Shown here: in pieces, positions 46,327 through 56,050 of the stretch
How the letters are laid out: each line of letters opens with the position of its first letter
How positions within the stretch are numbered: the first letter of the stretch is position 1
Assembly (NCBI RefSeq): GCF_014697585.1
Contig: NZ_JACJSB010000013.1
Location: forward strand, 1 to 64,000
Length of the DNA stretch: 64,000 nucleotides
Source of the DNA: Dolichospermum sp. FACHB-1091
GTDB taxonomy: Bacteria; Cyanobacteriota; Cyanobacteriia; Cyanobacteriales; Nostocaceae
Reading direction: 5' to 3'
Program-made: the position numbers and the translations under genes
The notes under the pieces: model-generated
What the model was told of the DNA's origin: nothing
Database searches by the model: none
The model's input: the letters and a program-made list of their open reading frames with translations, nothing else

Positions 46327-48186
46327 ATGGGTCAGTATTTACTAGATACTATTTGGCTAGTCCCGGTTTATGCTTTGATAGGTGGGCTTTTAGCCATACC
46401 CTGGTCACCAGGAATAATTCGCAAAACGGGTCCTCGACCAGCGGGATACGTAAACGCAGTTATGACCTTTTGCTCATTTGTTCATGCTGTTCTTGCTTTC
46501 TTTGCTACCTGGAATCATCCAGCTAAAGAAGTATTTATTCCTTGGTTGTCGACAGCAGGTTTAAATCTCACCATTAATTTAGAAATTTCTGCTGTCAGCG
46601 TGGGGGCGTTAATTATTATTACTGGCTTGAACTTGCTGGCGCAGATATACGCTATTGGTTACATGGAAATGGACTGGGGTTGGGGACGTTTCTTTTCCTT
46701 ATTGGGATTATTTGAAGCAGGTCTTTGTGGCTTAGTTTTGTGTAACGATTTATTTTCCACTTATGTAATTCTGGAAGTCCTCACCTTGGGAACTTACCTA
46801 TTAGTAGGGTTGTGGTTTAGTCAGCCTTTGGTAGTGACTGGGGCGCGAGATGCTTTTTTAACCAAACGGGTAGGAGACTTGTTTTTGTTAATGGGTGTTT
46901 TAGGACTTTGGACACTTTCAGGGACTTGGAATTATACAGAGTTGACTGCTTGGGCGGCTACTGCAAATGTTGACCCCACAATTATTACCTTAGTATGTTT
47001 GGGCTTAATTGCAGGTCCGATGGGTAAATGCGCCCAATTTCCCTTGCATTTGTGGTTAGATGAAGCAATGGAAGGACCTGTTCCTAGTACAATTTTACGA
47101 AATTCGGTGGTCGTCGCCAGTGGGGCATGGGTGTTAATTAAATTACAACCTGTATTTAGTTTATCTCCCGTCGCAGCTTCTGTAATGGTGGCTATTGGTA
47201 CAGTAACAGCTATTGGTGGGGCGTTAATTGCGATCGCTCAAATTGACATTAAACGCTGTTTATCCTATTGTGTTAGTGTTTACATGGGCTTGGTATTTAT
47301 TGCCGTAGGCACACAACAAAATGAAGCCGCGCTGCTATTAGTCCTCACCCATGCTTTATCCTCTGCATTACTAGTCATGAGTACAGGAGGAATTGTTTGG
47401 AATAGTGTCACCCAAGATGTTACCCAATTAGGTGGATTATGGTCACGTCGTCCCATGTCCGGTTTAGCATTTATTATTGGTACATTGGGTTTAATAGGTT
47501 TTCCCCCTTTAGGTAGTTTTTGGGCATTGTTTAAACTAGCCGATGGTTTATGGGCAACACATCCGACTTTAGTAGGAATAGTTATTGTTGTTAATGCCTT
47601 AACCACATTTAGTTTAACTAGGGAATTTGGTTTAATTTTTGCTGGTAAACCCAAACAAATGAGTGAACGTTCCCCCGAAGCTATTTGGTTAATGGTTTTA
47701 CCAATGATGATTTTATCGGGCTTTGTTTTACACCTGCCTTTAGTATTACAAAGCTTGTCATTGCTTCCTGACTGGGCAACATTAAATAAAGACGTTGCCC
47801 TATTATTAATTTGGTCAAGTATATTCGGTTGCAGTATTAGCAGCATCATCTATTTAGGCAACATTCCTAAACCAATTCGTTTACCCTGGCAAGGTTTACA
47901 AAATTTATTTGCTTACGATTTTTACACTCCGAAACTGTACAAAATCACCATTATTTTCGGCGTTGCCCAACTTTCTAAATTTGCCGATATCCTAGATAGA
48001 TTCGTAGTAGATGGTATTGTCAACTTTGTGGGTTTATTCTCTCTTTTAGGTGGTGAAGGGTTAAAATATAGTAACAATGGACAAACTCAAACCTATGCCC
48101 TGACAGTGCTTTTAGGAGTAGGTGTTTTAGGCGCTTGGTTGTCATGGCCTTTTTGGGGTGTGCAGTTTATGAAATTAATTTTTTAA
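46327..48186 (+). CDS. ndhF3: NdhF3, proton-pumping subunit of the CO2-uptake NDH-1 complex
   Basis: 619 residues, with 14-16 membrane helices of the NuoL/antiporter type. Conserved GPMGKCAQFPLHLWLDEAM (about 235-253), with its antiporter Lys, and PVPSTILRNSVVVASGAW (about 256) mark the proton channel; the C-terminal part (LQNLFAYDFYTPKLYKITI) carries the long amphipathic region. ATG 46327 has AGAGGT upstream. With ndhD3 and cupA it forms the inducible NDH-1MS complex in thylakoids that hydrates CO2 to bicarbonate. Assignment to the F3 rather than F4 branch rests on the CupA length and upstream dyad. Confidence 0.85.
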   Translation: MGQYLLDTIWLVPVYALIGGLLAIPWSPGIIRKTGPRPAGYVNAVMTFCSFVHAVLAFFATWNHPAKEVFIPWLSTAGLNLTINLEISAVSVGALIIITGLNLLAQIYAIGYMEMDWGWGRFFSLLGLFEAGLCGLVLCNDLFSTYVILEVLTLGTYLLVGLWFSQPLVVTGARDAFLTKRVGDLFLLMGVLGLWTLSGTWNYTELTAWAATANVDPTIITLVCLGLIAGPMGKCAQFPLHLWLDEAMEGPVPSTILRNSVVVASGAWVLIKLQPVFSLSPVAASVMVAIGTVTAIGGALIAIAQIDIKRCLSYCVSVYMGLVFIAVGTQQNEAALLLVLTHALSSALLVMSTGGIVWNSVTQDVTQLGGLWSRRPMSGLAFIIGTLGLIGFPPLGSFWALFKLADGLWATHPTLVGIVIVVNALTTFSLTREFGLIFAGKPKQMSERSPEAIWLMVLPMMILSGFVLHLPLVLQSLSLLPDWATLNKDVALLLIWSSIFGCSISSIIYLGNIPKPIRLPWQGLQNLFAYDFYTPKLYKITIIFGVAQLSKFADILDRFVVDGIVNFVGLFSLLGGEGLKYSNNGQTQTYALTVLLGVGVLGAWLSWPFWGVQFMKLIF

Positions 48187-48236
48187 TTTGCACCTAACTT
48201 ATAGCATTACCAATTACCAATTCCCAGATCAGAAAT

Positions 48237-49730
48237 ATGTTGAGTGTTTTAATTTGGCTACCAATTATAGCCGCTATAATCATCGCTTTTTATCCAAAAA
48301 AAGATATTCCCGCAAATCAAATTCGTTTAGCATCGTTAATCATTACAGGGTTAGTGTTGCTGTGGAATATTTTGATTTTGTTCAAATTTGATCTCACCAA
48401 TTCCGGGGCGCAATTTACCGAATATTTACCCTGGAATGAAACCCTGGGGTTGAGTTATCAATTAGGAGTAGATGGATTATCAATATTAATGTTAGTATTA
48501 AATAGCTTCCTCAGTTGGATTGCTATTTACAGCAGCAGTAAAGATACAGAACGTCCTCGGTTATTTTATGCCCTGATTTTGTTTGTTAGTGGTGGGGTGG
48601 CTGGTGCTTTCTTATCACAAAATTTGCTTCTGTTTTTCCTGTTTTATGAATTGGAATTAATCCCCTTTTATTTACTAATTTCCATTTGGGGAGGGGAAAA
48701 ACGAGCTTATGCTGGCATGAAATTTCTGATTTATACAGCCATTTCCGGGGCTTTAATTTTAGCCACATTTTTAGGGATGGTATGGTTAACAGGTTCTCAC
48801 AGTTTTGCTTTTGATGCTGTTGCCACTGAAAAGATTTCTGCGGGAATGCAATTAATATTATTAGCAGGAATAGTTGTAGGTTTTGGGATCAAAATTCCCT
48901 TAATTCCCTTCCATACCTGGCTACCAGATGCTTACGTAGAAGCTTCCGCACCTATCGCTATTTTATTAGGTGGAATATTAGCCAAATTAGGAACTTATGG
49001 CCTATTAAGATTTGGTTTAGGAATGTTTCCCCAAGCTTGGCATATTATCGCCCCAACATTGGCAATTTGGGGAGCAATTAGCGCGATTTATGGGGCGGTT
49101 GTAGCCATTGCCCAAAAAGACATCAAACGCATGGTAGCATATAGTTCTATCGGCCACATGGGCTATATTTTACTAGCAGCAGCCGCAGCCACACCTTTAG
49201 CATTAGTTGGTGCAGTAGCCCAAATGTTTAGTCATGGAATTATTCTCGCTATTCTCTTTCATTTAGTGGGAGTGATTGAAACTAAAGTTGGTACAAGAGA
49301 ATTAGATAAACTCAATGGTTTAATGAGTCCTATTCGCGGTTTACCATTAATTAGTGCCTTGCTAGTTTTAGGTGGTATGGCTAGTTCTGGTATTCCCGGT
49401 TTAACCGGTTTCATTGCTGAATTTATTTCCTTTCAAGGCAGTTTTTCTACCTTTCCAGTTCCCACAATTTTATGTGTAGTTGCCTCTGGTTTAACCGCAG
49501 TTTATTTTGTCATTCTTCTTAACCGTACCTGTTTTGGTAAATTGCAAAATAACTTAGCTTACTACCCTAGAGTCGTCTGGGCAGAAAAAATTCCGGCACT
49601 AATTTTAGCATTGTTAATTATCTTTTTGGGAGTACAACCCACCTGGTTAGTGCGTTGGAGTGAAACCACAACTACCGCTATGGTAGCCGCAATTTCCCCC
49701 ACCGAAAAATCCGTAATTGCCTTAAAGTAA
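48237..49730 (+). CDS. ndhD3: NdhD3, proton-pumping subunit of the CO2-uptake NDH-1 complex
   Basis: 497 residues, about 14 membrane helices of the NuoM type. IPLIPFHTWLPDAYVEASAP (about 222-241), with the HTWLPDA motif and upstream Lys, is the hallmark. LLFFLFYELELIPFYLLI (about 125) holds the membrane Glu, and QKDIKRMVAYSSIGHMG the second conserved region. It starts 50 bp after ndhF3. A 233-bp gap filled with hairpins separates it from cupA. Confidence 0.87.
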   Translation: MLSVLIWLPIIAAIIIAFYPKKDIPANQIRLASLIITGLVLLWNILILFKFDLTNSGAQFTEYLPWNETLGLSYQLGVDGLSILMLVLNSFLSWIAIYSSSKDTERPRLFYALILFVSGGVAGAFLSQNLLLFFLFYELELIPFYLLISIWGGEKRAYAGMKFLIYTAISGALILATFLGMVWLTGSHSFAFDAVATEKISAGMQLILLAGIVVGFGIKIPLIPFHTWLPDAYVEASAPIAILLGGILAKLGTYGLLRFGLGMFPQAWHIIAPTLAIWGAISAIYGAVVAIAQKDIKRMVAYSSIGHMGYILLAAAAATPLALVGAVAQMFSHGIILAILFHLVGVIETKVGTRELDKLNGLMSPIRGLPLISALLVLGGMASSGIPGLTGFIAEFISFQGSFSTFPVPTILCVVASGLTAVYFVILLNRTCFGKLQNNLAYYPRVVWAEKIPALILALLIIFLGVQPTWLVRWSETTTTAMVAAISPTEKSVIALK

Positions 49731-49744
49731 TTATGATCAATATC

Positions 49745-49925
49745 TCGTTATCTCGTTCCCAGTCTCCGACTGGGAATGCTATCACAGAGGCTGTGCCTCT
49801 AATTCTAATATTATTGAAGGCAGAACCTTCTAAAATTAATTCCCACACAGAGTATGGGAACAAGAAAATCCTTAGTTTGCTTTAGTAAACTTTAGCTAGT
49901 AGCCTGGAACTTAAATTCCAGGCGC
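49745..49925. repeat. Cluster of successive hairpins between ndhD3 and cupA
   Basis: Within 180 bp several dyads follow each other: CATTCCCAGT/ACTGGGAATG-type (CGTTCCCAGTCTCCGACTGG), AGAGGCTGTGCCTCT, GAAGGCAGAACCTTC, ATTCCCA...TATGGGAAC, and GCCTGGAACTTAAATTCCAG. This resembles a known class of structured multicopy repeats in Nostocales. Located inside the operon, it could attenuate or stabilise mRNA. Confidence 0.7.
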
Positions 49926-49963
49926 GTGTAGAAGCCAACAAATAAACCCAAAACAAAAATAAT

Positions 49964-51286
49964 ATGGTACAAACTTCAGAAAAACCAAAAGCCAAAATTC
50001 CTCCTTCAAAACACGAATTTGCAGAAATTATTCATCGTTTAGAAGCTGGTGGTTCAATGTTACCAGATACCCCAGAAAATTTAATGCAAATTATCGGTAT
50101 TTATAAAGCTTATGCTGTACCGATGGATTTTTATTGGCGAGATTTATTATATATTGCTGAAAGGGTATTTTTAAATCCTTTACCAGCTTTTAAATACTTC
50201 TTACCACAGGAATATTTAGACCTGCATAATCACTATGCAGGTGATGATGCTGATTTAAGAATTTGGCGCGGTGAAGCTACTGCACACCCAGAACTTTTGG
50301 CATTTATGGAAAAAGGTGAAACCATCAAAATGCCGAAAATATTCCATCATTTATTCCATGATAGAATCAACATGGAATTTGCGGAAGCTTGTATGCAGGC
50401 TATGCTTTGGCACCGTAAAATGTATGCACCAGTAAACCAATTTGATGCTTATTTAGATTCAGCCGAATATCAAGCCAATGCAGATAAAGCAATTAAGGCT
50501 TATTTTCGGAAAAATCCTCTAATGTTGGGACTTTATAAACTGTTTCCTGATATGTTTTTGGAACAGTGCCGCATGATGTCCTATTATTCTAATTTAGGAC
50601 TTTTCTGGGAAGTCATGGCACCGGTGTTTTTTGAAATGTCAGATATTTATGATGAAGGTGGTTTCAAAAGTGTACCTGATGCTATGAACTTTCTCATCAA
50701 TGGTATATTTGCTATTGCCGGCCGCCCCATTTATCATCATGTTTATATTGACGGTGAATGTTATGAAATTATCCCCAAATCAAAAGCGTTTACCTGGTTA
50801 TATGAAGCCGCTTTACCCTATGTGGAAGCCGTTTTTTATCGCACCGCACCATTTAGAGGCACAAAGTCATATAATGCTCAAGCAGGGGAAGTTCCAGAAG
50901 ACCAAAAAGACTTCCATTATGGTATTCTGTATGCTGATGTATTTCCCGTCGGTACAGCAGGTATTCCTCCGACATTATTAATGCAAGATATGTTGCATTT
51001 TTTGCCTCAATATCTTGTTGATTATTATCAACAATATTGTCGAGGAGAAGAAGATATTTTAATTCAATTGGGAATTACTTTTCAACGTTCCATGTACAAT
51101 GTAACATCTGCGGTAATTCAAGCTTTAAGAACTGCTCTTTTATATCCTTTAGATGATGAAAATCCCCAGCATTTACAAGCAAATCGAGAATTTTTTGAAA
51201 TGCAGTTAAATCGCTTTACTCGTAGTGATTATAATATGCGTGATGCTGCTAGATTACGGGATATTCAAAGACAGGATTATAGATAG
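49964..51286 (+). CDS. cupA: CupA (ChpY), CO2 hydration protein of NDH-1MS
   Basis: 440 residues, the length of the CupA rather than the shorter CupB type, recalled from Synechocystis proteins. Characteristic stretches are HEFAEIIHRLEAGGSMLPDT, YIAERVFLNPLPAFKYFL, HNHYAGDDADLRIWRGEA, and FHHLFHDRINMEFAEACM, which contain conserved His and Asp/Glu that may bind the zinc of the carbonic-anhydrase-like site. It sits on the end of the NDH-1 membrane arm next to NdhF3. No cupS follows it here. A hairpin terminator lies just downstream. Confidence 0.9.
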   Translation: MVQTSEKPKAKIPPSKHEFAEIIHRLEAGGSMLPDTPENLMQIIGIYKAYAVPMDFYWRDLLYIAERVFLNPLPAFKYFLPQEYLDLHNHYAGDDADLRIWRGEATAHPELLAFMEKGETIKMPKIFHHLFHDRINMEFAEACMQAMLWHRKMYAPVNQFDAYLDSAEYQANADKAIKAYFRKNPLMLGLYKLFPDMFLEQCRMMSYYSNLGLFWEVMAPVFFEMSDIYDEGGFKSVPDAMNFLINGIFAIAGRPIYHHVYIDGECYEIIPKSKAFTWLYEAALPYVEAVFYRTAPFRGTKSYNAQAGEVPEDQKDFHYGILYADVFPVGTAGIPPTLLMQDMLHFLPQYLVDYYQQYCRGEEDILIQLGITFQRSMYNVTSAVIQALRTALLYPLDDENPQHLQANREFFEMQLNRFTRSDYNMRDAARLRDIQRQDYR

Positions 51287-51303
51287 AAGCTACGGAGAAA
51301 ATA

Positions 51304-51334
51304 GATACCCGACTTCTTGCAGAAGTTGGGTATC
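51304..51334 (+). terminator. Hairpin terminator after cupA
   Basis: GATACCCGACTTCT and AGAAGTTGGGTATC are 14-bp arms (one G-T pair) around a 3-base loop, 17 bp after the cupA stop. The T-tract is weak (TCCCTATTTG), so it may be a repeat-derived stabiliser. Same GACTTCT family as 4332 and 7326. Confidence 0.6.
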
Positions 51335-51481
51335 TCCCTATTTGTTGATTTTGTAAAGATTTATATTTTTTCAGTAAATTATTGAATATCTATGGAAAAA
51401 TTATGTCCTTAGTTAGACTAAGTTATAAATAATTAATATTAGGCTGTTAAACAAAATTACAGCCAAATCACAAAATATAAA

Positions 51482-52438
51482 ATGACTAAGATCATTGTCA
51501 CTGGAGTTGCGGGTTTTATTGGTTCTCACTTAGCTGAAACATTATTAAAACAGGGAGAAGAGGTAATTGGTATTGATGAATTTAATGATTATTATGATCC
51601 CCTGTTGAAGTGGAAAAATATCGCCAATTTTCAACATTACCCCAATTTTACTTTAGTAGAAGGGGATATACAATTTTTAGATTGGCAAAAACTGCTTTTA
51701 GATGTCCAATTAGTTTATCATCAAGCGGCCCAAGCTGGAGTTAGAGCCAGTTGGGGGAAGGGTTTTCGAGCTTATACTGAACGGAATATTAACGCTACAC
51801 AAGTTTTATTAGAAGCTGTTAAAGATGCTGAAAATTTAAAAAGATTAGTGTTTGCATCTACATCTAGCATATATGGTGACGCGGAAACATTACCAACCCA
51901 TGAAGAAATTAAACCTTTACCTGTGTCACCTTATGGTATTACTAAATTAGCGGCTGAACAGTTGGGAATGTTATATCATAAAAACTTTGGTGTCCCCTTT
52001 GTGTCCTTACGTTATTTTACGGTCTATGGACCAAGACAACGGCCAGATATGGCATTTCATAAGTTTTTTAAAGCAGTGTTGCAGGACGAAGCAATTCCCG
52101 TTTATGGTGACGGAAACCAGACCAGAGATTTTACTTTTGTCAGTGATGCGATCGCTGCTAACTTAGCTGCTACTATTGTACCAGAAGCAGTAGGGCAAAT
52201 TTTCAATATTGGCGGCGGCAGTAGAGTTATTTTATCAGAAGTTTTAGATACCATGGCGGAAATAGTCGCTAAACCCATCAAACGCCATTATATCGAAAAA
52301 GCCATGGGAGATGCCCGTCACACCGCTGCTGACGTATCCAAAGCCCGGAAAATCCTTAATTATCAACCCCAAGTATCTTTAAGAAATGGCTTAACCCAGG
52401 AATGGGAATGGGTGAAGAGTTTGTATGTATACAGATAA
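51482..52438 (+). CDS. NAD-dependent sugar-nucleotide epimerase/dehydratase
   Basis: 318 residues, extended short-chain dehydrogenase fold. The NAD-binding motif is GVAGFIGSHLAETLL (7-21). The catalytic triad is in STSSIYGD (Ser/Thr) and SPYGITKLAAEQL (YxxxK, about 150-154), with the sugar-binding stretch RYFTVYGPRQRPDMAFHKF. IDEFNDYYDPLLKWKNI near the N-terminus resembles UDP-glucuronate/UDP-glucose 4-epimerases. The exact sugar is not determined. It lies alone between cupA and the TRAP region. Confidence 0.88.
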   Translation: MTKIIVTGVAGFIGSHLAETLLKQGEEVIGIDEFNDYYDPLLKWKNIANFQHYPNFTLVEGDIQFLDWQKLLLDVQLVYHQAAQAGVRASWGKGFRAYTERNINATQVLLEAVKDAENLKRLVFASTSSIYGDAETLPTHEEIKPLPVSPYGITKLAAEQLGMLYHKNFGVPFVSLRYFTVYGPRQRPDMAFHKFFKAVLQDEAIPVYGDGNQTRDFTFVSDAIAANLAATIVPEAVGQIFNIGGGSRVILSEVLDTMAEIVAKPIKRHYIEKAMGDARHTAADVSKARKILNYQPQVSLRNGLTQEWEWVKSLYVYR

Positions 52439-52779
52439 ATTATATTATACATGATGTATTTTGACAAGGGGCTTTTTTGATGATTAGGTAACTCCACTGC
52501 AAATCGCGGACTCTTTCCTTTCCCAAGCAGCCCCCTTGTATCTCACTCAACCGAGAACCGCCATAACATTATCCAAGAAATGCAAGAACAAGCGAAAAAT
52601 AGGGGATTAACTCAACATTTTAGTTAGTGCCGTTTTGATTAAGTCATCTATTTCAGATGTAGCATTCAAAAAAAACCAGAAGCTTAGGAATAATTTTATT
52701 TTCATCTGTAAACGCGGTTTCCAACCGCCGATTTGATCAACTTCTATAGCGTAATTGGTGTTCAGAACGCGTTTAGAAA
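52439..52779. other. Gap with a small gene remnant
   Basis: A short open frame on the plus strand (52541-52627) encodes a peptide with NIIQEMQEQAKNRGLTQHF, resembling the C-terminal part of small helical antitoxin-like proteins (pattern ENRxxxIQEMQxEAKxRGLT); its upstream part has no start, so it is probably a remnant. The fragments CGGTTTCCAACCGCC (about 52715) and TTCTAACCGCC (about 53038) are repeats. No intact gene was seen. Confidence 0.35.
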
Positions 52780-52965
52780 TTATCTCTTAAAAACTGATGA
52801 CACCACCGTAATTATCGTGGCACTGGCAATCAAACCGAAAGCCAAATTAACCAGTGACTGCGTAGTTTGCCTGTATACCTCAAATTTCTCATTTGATTTT
52901 GCCACATCAGTTTTTAATTCTTCGAGTGAATTTAAGATTTTTTGTGGAAACTCTTCTTCTGACAT
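52780..52965 (-). CDS. Small single-span membrane protein with coiled coil
   Basis: 61 residues, with AAGGAG spaced 8 bases before the ATG, a very good ribosome site. The N-terminal half is a charged coiled coil (EEFPQKILNSLEELKTDVAK and SNEKFEVYRQTT); the C-terminal half is one membrane helix (about 38-57, LVNLAFGLIASATIITVV). Such tiny anchored coiled coils are widespread in cyanobacteria, without known function. It lies close to the TRAP genes on the same strand (next gene ends 53059), but is probably separate from them. Confidence 0.72.
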   Translation of the reverse strand: MSEEEFPQKILNSLEELKTDVAKSNEKFEVYRQTTQSLVNLAFGLIASATIITVVSSVFKR

Positions 52966-53058
52966 TTTATTTATCTCCTTAGTTCACGATTTTGATATAG
53001 ATTCAACAGTCTAACGCTATTACTGTGTAGAAATGGGTTCTAACCGCCCAAAAATGCC

Positions 53059-54402
53059 TTAAACCCCAGTGGTTGCGGAAATATCAATTAACCAGCGGAC
53101 TGTTTGCGGGAAAATAATCACAATTAACAACACAATAAACTGTAAAACCATAAAAGGAATCGCACTTTTATGAATATCTAATGTACTCACTTCTTTAGGG
53201 GCAACACTTTGTAAATAAAACAAAGAAAATCCCACTGGTGGAGAAATAAACGCCGTTTGTAAATTCACTGCCATTACCACACCAAACCACACCATATCAA
53301 TATTTAAAGCTTGGGCTGCTGGTACTAATAAAGGCATAGCAATAAAGCAAATTTCAATAAATTCTAGAAAAGCTCCTAAAATAAAAATCACGATATTACT
53401 AACAATTAAAAACCCCCAATATCCTCCAGGTAAACCTATTAATAAATTAGTTATAAAAGTTTTTCCACCTAAAGCATCAAATACTAAACTAAACATCGAA
53501 GAACAGAATAAAATCATCACCACTAAAGCTGTAATCACTGCGGTAGAATGGGCAGCATCACGAATTAATTGTGGTGTGAGACGTTTATTAAAAGCTGCGA
53601 GAATAGAAGCCCCAACAGCACCTACAGCCCCCGCTTCTGTGGGTGTGGCAATACCAAAGAAAATACTACCTAACACTGCAAAAATTAAAATAATCGGCGG
53701 AACAACAGCTTTAAAAACTTTTTTAATTAATTCATTACCTTCAGGAATTACGACATCATCAGGGATAAGGGGAACTTTTTCCGGTTGAAAAAAACCTAGT
53801 CCTAAAATATAGAGAATATAAGCACCAGATAACATTAATCCGGGAATTAATGCCCCTAAAAATAAATCTCCAACGGAAACACCAATTTGATCACTCAGAA
53901 TCACTAAAACTAAACTGGGAGGAATTAACTGGGCTAAAGTACCGGAAGCAATAATAACTCCTGAAGCTAATTTTTTATCATAGCCATAGCGTAGCATTAG
54001 CGGTAATGATAACATTCCCATCACAATTACTGTAGCGGCTACGACTCCAGTTGTAGCTGCTAAAACAGTCCCCACTAAAACCACTGCTAAAGCCAATCCT
54101 CCCCTGACACGACTTAATACAATGCCGATAGTTTCTAATAACTCTTCTGCTAATCCTGACTTTTCTAAAACTGCACCCAAAAAAACAAAAAAGGGAATAG
54201 CAAGTAAGGTAAAGTTCGACATTGTGCCAAACCAACTATTAGGTAAAAGTAGAAGACGAGCGGGATTAAAAGCCCCAACTACTGTACCAATAAGTCCAAA
54301 AACAATAGCAGTGCCAGCAAAGGAAAAAGCGACAGGATAGCCACTCATGAGAATAAAGAAAAAGCCGACAAACATTAAAATTCCTAACCATTCAAAACCC
54401 AT
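53059..54402 (-). CDS. TRAP transporter large permease (DctM family)
   Basis: 447 residues with about 12 membrane helices. The family's usual features are present: [17 protein letters not shown] near the N-terminus, [17 protein letters not shown] (about 255-271) and [21 protein letters not shown] near the C-terminus. It is the translocation subunit of a sodium-driven tripartite transporter. It follows dctQ with an 8-bp gap, so the two are co-transcribed. DctP is encoded divergently at 56051 beyond a Uma2 gene. Confidence 0.92.
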   Translation of the reverse strand: MGFEWLGILMFVGFFFILMSGYPVAFSFAGTAIVFGLIGTVVGAFNPARLLLLPNSWFGTMSNFTLLAIPFFVFLGAVLEKSGLAEELLETIGIVLSRVRGGLALAVVLVGTVLAATTGVVAATVIVMGMLSLPLMLRYGYDKKLASGVIIASGTLAQLIPPSLVLVILSDQIGVSVGDLFLGALIPGLMLSGAYILYILGLGFFQPEKVPLIPDDVVIPEGNELIKKVFKAVVPPIILIFAVLGSIFFGIATPTEAGAVGAVGASILAAFNKRLTPQLIRDAAHSTAVITALVVMILFCSSMFSLVFDALGGKTFITNLLIGLPGGYWGFLIVSNIVIFILGAFLEFIEICFIAMPLLVPAAQALNIDMVWFGVVMAVNLQTAFISPPVGFSLFYLQSVAPKEVSTLDIHKSAIPFMVLQFIVLLIVIIFPQTVRWLIDISATTGV

Positions 54403-54410
54403 ATTTTCTC

Positions 54411-55034
54411 CTATTCAATATTGATATTTTCTGAAGTTTCTAAACGAATTTGTTCCGCTACTTGTTGATAGCCTAAAATGACTGCTAGGTATTTAATTGC
54501 TTGAGAAATACTTTGTATTAGTAGCAGTAATAAGGCTATGGGAACCATTGTTTTAATTGGGGCACGGGGTAAACCATTAGCGTCAGAGGATATTTCCCAA
54601 GTCCCCCAACTACCATCACTTAATCTTCCCCAGGATTGTAAAACAGGATTAAATAATACCCAAATGCCAATTAAACAAAAGGGAATTAAAAACAAAATTG
54701 TCCCAAAAAAATCAACTAATGCCCGTTTTTTTTCACTAAAATTGGCATAGAAAAAATCAACCCGCACATTTTCTCCATGACGTAAAATATAAACAAATCC
54801 CGACAAAAAAGTGAGAGAAAATAAATACCATTGCAGTTCTAATAAGGCATTAGAAGACAATTGTACACCACTGAATCTTCCCATATAGCGGGCGACAACA
54901 TTAAAAAAACCGACTCCAATTGTCAATAAAACTAACCAATTGGATAACCATCCCAATTTATCGGCACAATTGTCAATAAATTGCGAAATTTTCAACAGTT
55001 TACTAATTAAGGAAAATCTTCTGGTTTGACGCAT
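54411..55034 (-). CDS. TRAP transporter small permease (DctQ family)
   Basis: 207 residues, four membrane helices (about 30-52, 70-92, 110-130, 160-185). The N-terminal part, [20 protein letters not shown], and [19 protein letters not shown] between helices 2 and 3 are typical of DctQ. It forms the membrane complex with DctM. It is the first gene of the dctQ-dctM pair and starts 44 bp after the Uma2 gene end (55078). Confidence 0.9.
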   Translation of the reverse strand: MRQTRRFSLISKLLKISQFIDNCADKLGWLSNWLVLLTIGVGFFNVVARYMGRFSGVQLSSNALLELQWYLFSLTFLSGFVYILRHGENVRVDFFYANFSEKKRALVDFFGTILFLIPFCLIGIWVLFNPVLQSWGRLSDGSWGTWEISSDANGLPRAPIKTMVPIALLLLLIQSISQAIKYLAVILGYQQVAEQIRLETSENINIE

Positions 55035-55077
55035 ACAATATATAAATTAAGGACAAGTATTGGGAGAGTTTTGATTA

Positions 55078-55884
55078 TTAATCAATCAGTTTTTCTACCT
55101 CCAAAATATCTAAATTTGTTAACTGTGCCACTTGTTCTACAGACATTTTATTCTGTAACAAATTAATAGCAACTTGTCTTAATTGCAATTCAGCTTGTTC
55201 TGCCCGTTGTTTTTCCTGTTCTGCAATTTGTTTGACTTCATCTACTTTTTGTTGTGCAATTCCTACCATTTCCTGAGAAGTGGGAAATAACTCACCATCC
55301 AAAGTTGCCCAGCGCAACCAAGTGGCATCAACACCTCTATAATTACCTTCCCAACGCACTAAAGACAAATTTAAAACCTTACTTATCAGTTGATTTTTCT
55401 CATTTAGAGCAATCTGTTGATATGTACCACTATTCAGATCAAAACCTGCAAAATCATCTGGATTAAAAGGGTCATACCAAAAATATTCAGAAACCCGCAT
55501 CTGATTTTGATAAATTAATTTTTTCGCATTTTTATCATTACTAGCTGTACTTTCTGAAAGTAATTCAATTACTACATCTGGTGGTTTTCCCTCTTCCCAA
55601 ACTACCCAAGACAATCGTTCTGTTTTTGGTACACCCAAAACAGCAAAGAAATCTGGACCTCGAAAATCTTGATTTTTTAATTGTGCTAAACTGTAATAGA
55701 CAAACATATTGCCCCCTACATATCCATCAGCCCTTTGATCTAACCAAGGCTGAATCGTATCAATTAAAATATCCATTTGGAATTTATGTCTTTGTGTTTC
55801 CATGGGGATACCATCATCACAAGGAAGTTCTGCCTGGGTGGGTGGCAGTTGAACGCTGGATAAAGCCAAAACAGTTTCTAACAT
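55078..55884 (-). CDS. Uma2-family protein next to TRAP genes
   Basis: 268 residues of the divergent Uma2 subtype: FRGPDFFAVLGVPK (Asp), DVVIELLSESTASNDK (Glu) and KKLIYQNQMRVSEYFWYDPF (Lys/Tyr). A C-terminal coiled coil (about 205-245, VDEVKQIAEQEKQRAEQAEL) recalls the heptad tail of the gene at 29749. It lies between dctP and dctQ on the dctQM strand, 44 bp from dctQ, and may have been inserted into a TRAP operon. Function unknown. Confidence 0.85.
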   Translation of the reverse strand: MLETVLALSSVQLPPTQAELPCDDGIPMETQRHKFQMDILIDTIQPWLDQRADGYVGGNMFVYYSLAQLKNQDFRGPDFFAVLGVPKTERLSWVVWEEGKPPDVVIELLSESTASNDKNAKKLIYQNQMRVSEYFWYDPFNPDDFAGFDLNSGTYQQIALNEKNQLISKVLNLSLVRWEGNYRGVDATWLRWATLDGELFPTSQEMVGIAQQKVDEVKQIAEQEKQRAEQAELQLRQVAINLLQNKMSVEQVAQLTNLDILEVEKLID

Positions 55885-56050
55885 AGCTGTTAAATATTAG
55901 TTAGAAATTACTTAATATTTTTATACTAATCTGAAATGATTAGAAATTGATCAAATCATCAGCAATAATAAATTTTACAGGAATTCTTCAAATGTTACAT
56001 CATTATGGTAGTGTAGTAAAGTATTGCAGTTAGTCATAGTATTAACTTTT

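Noticed and set aside
47280-47849. 189-codon open frame on the minus strand
   Set aside because: It is antisense to ndhF3, whose membrane protein motifs are clear; long shadow frames are common opposite such genes.
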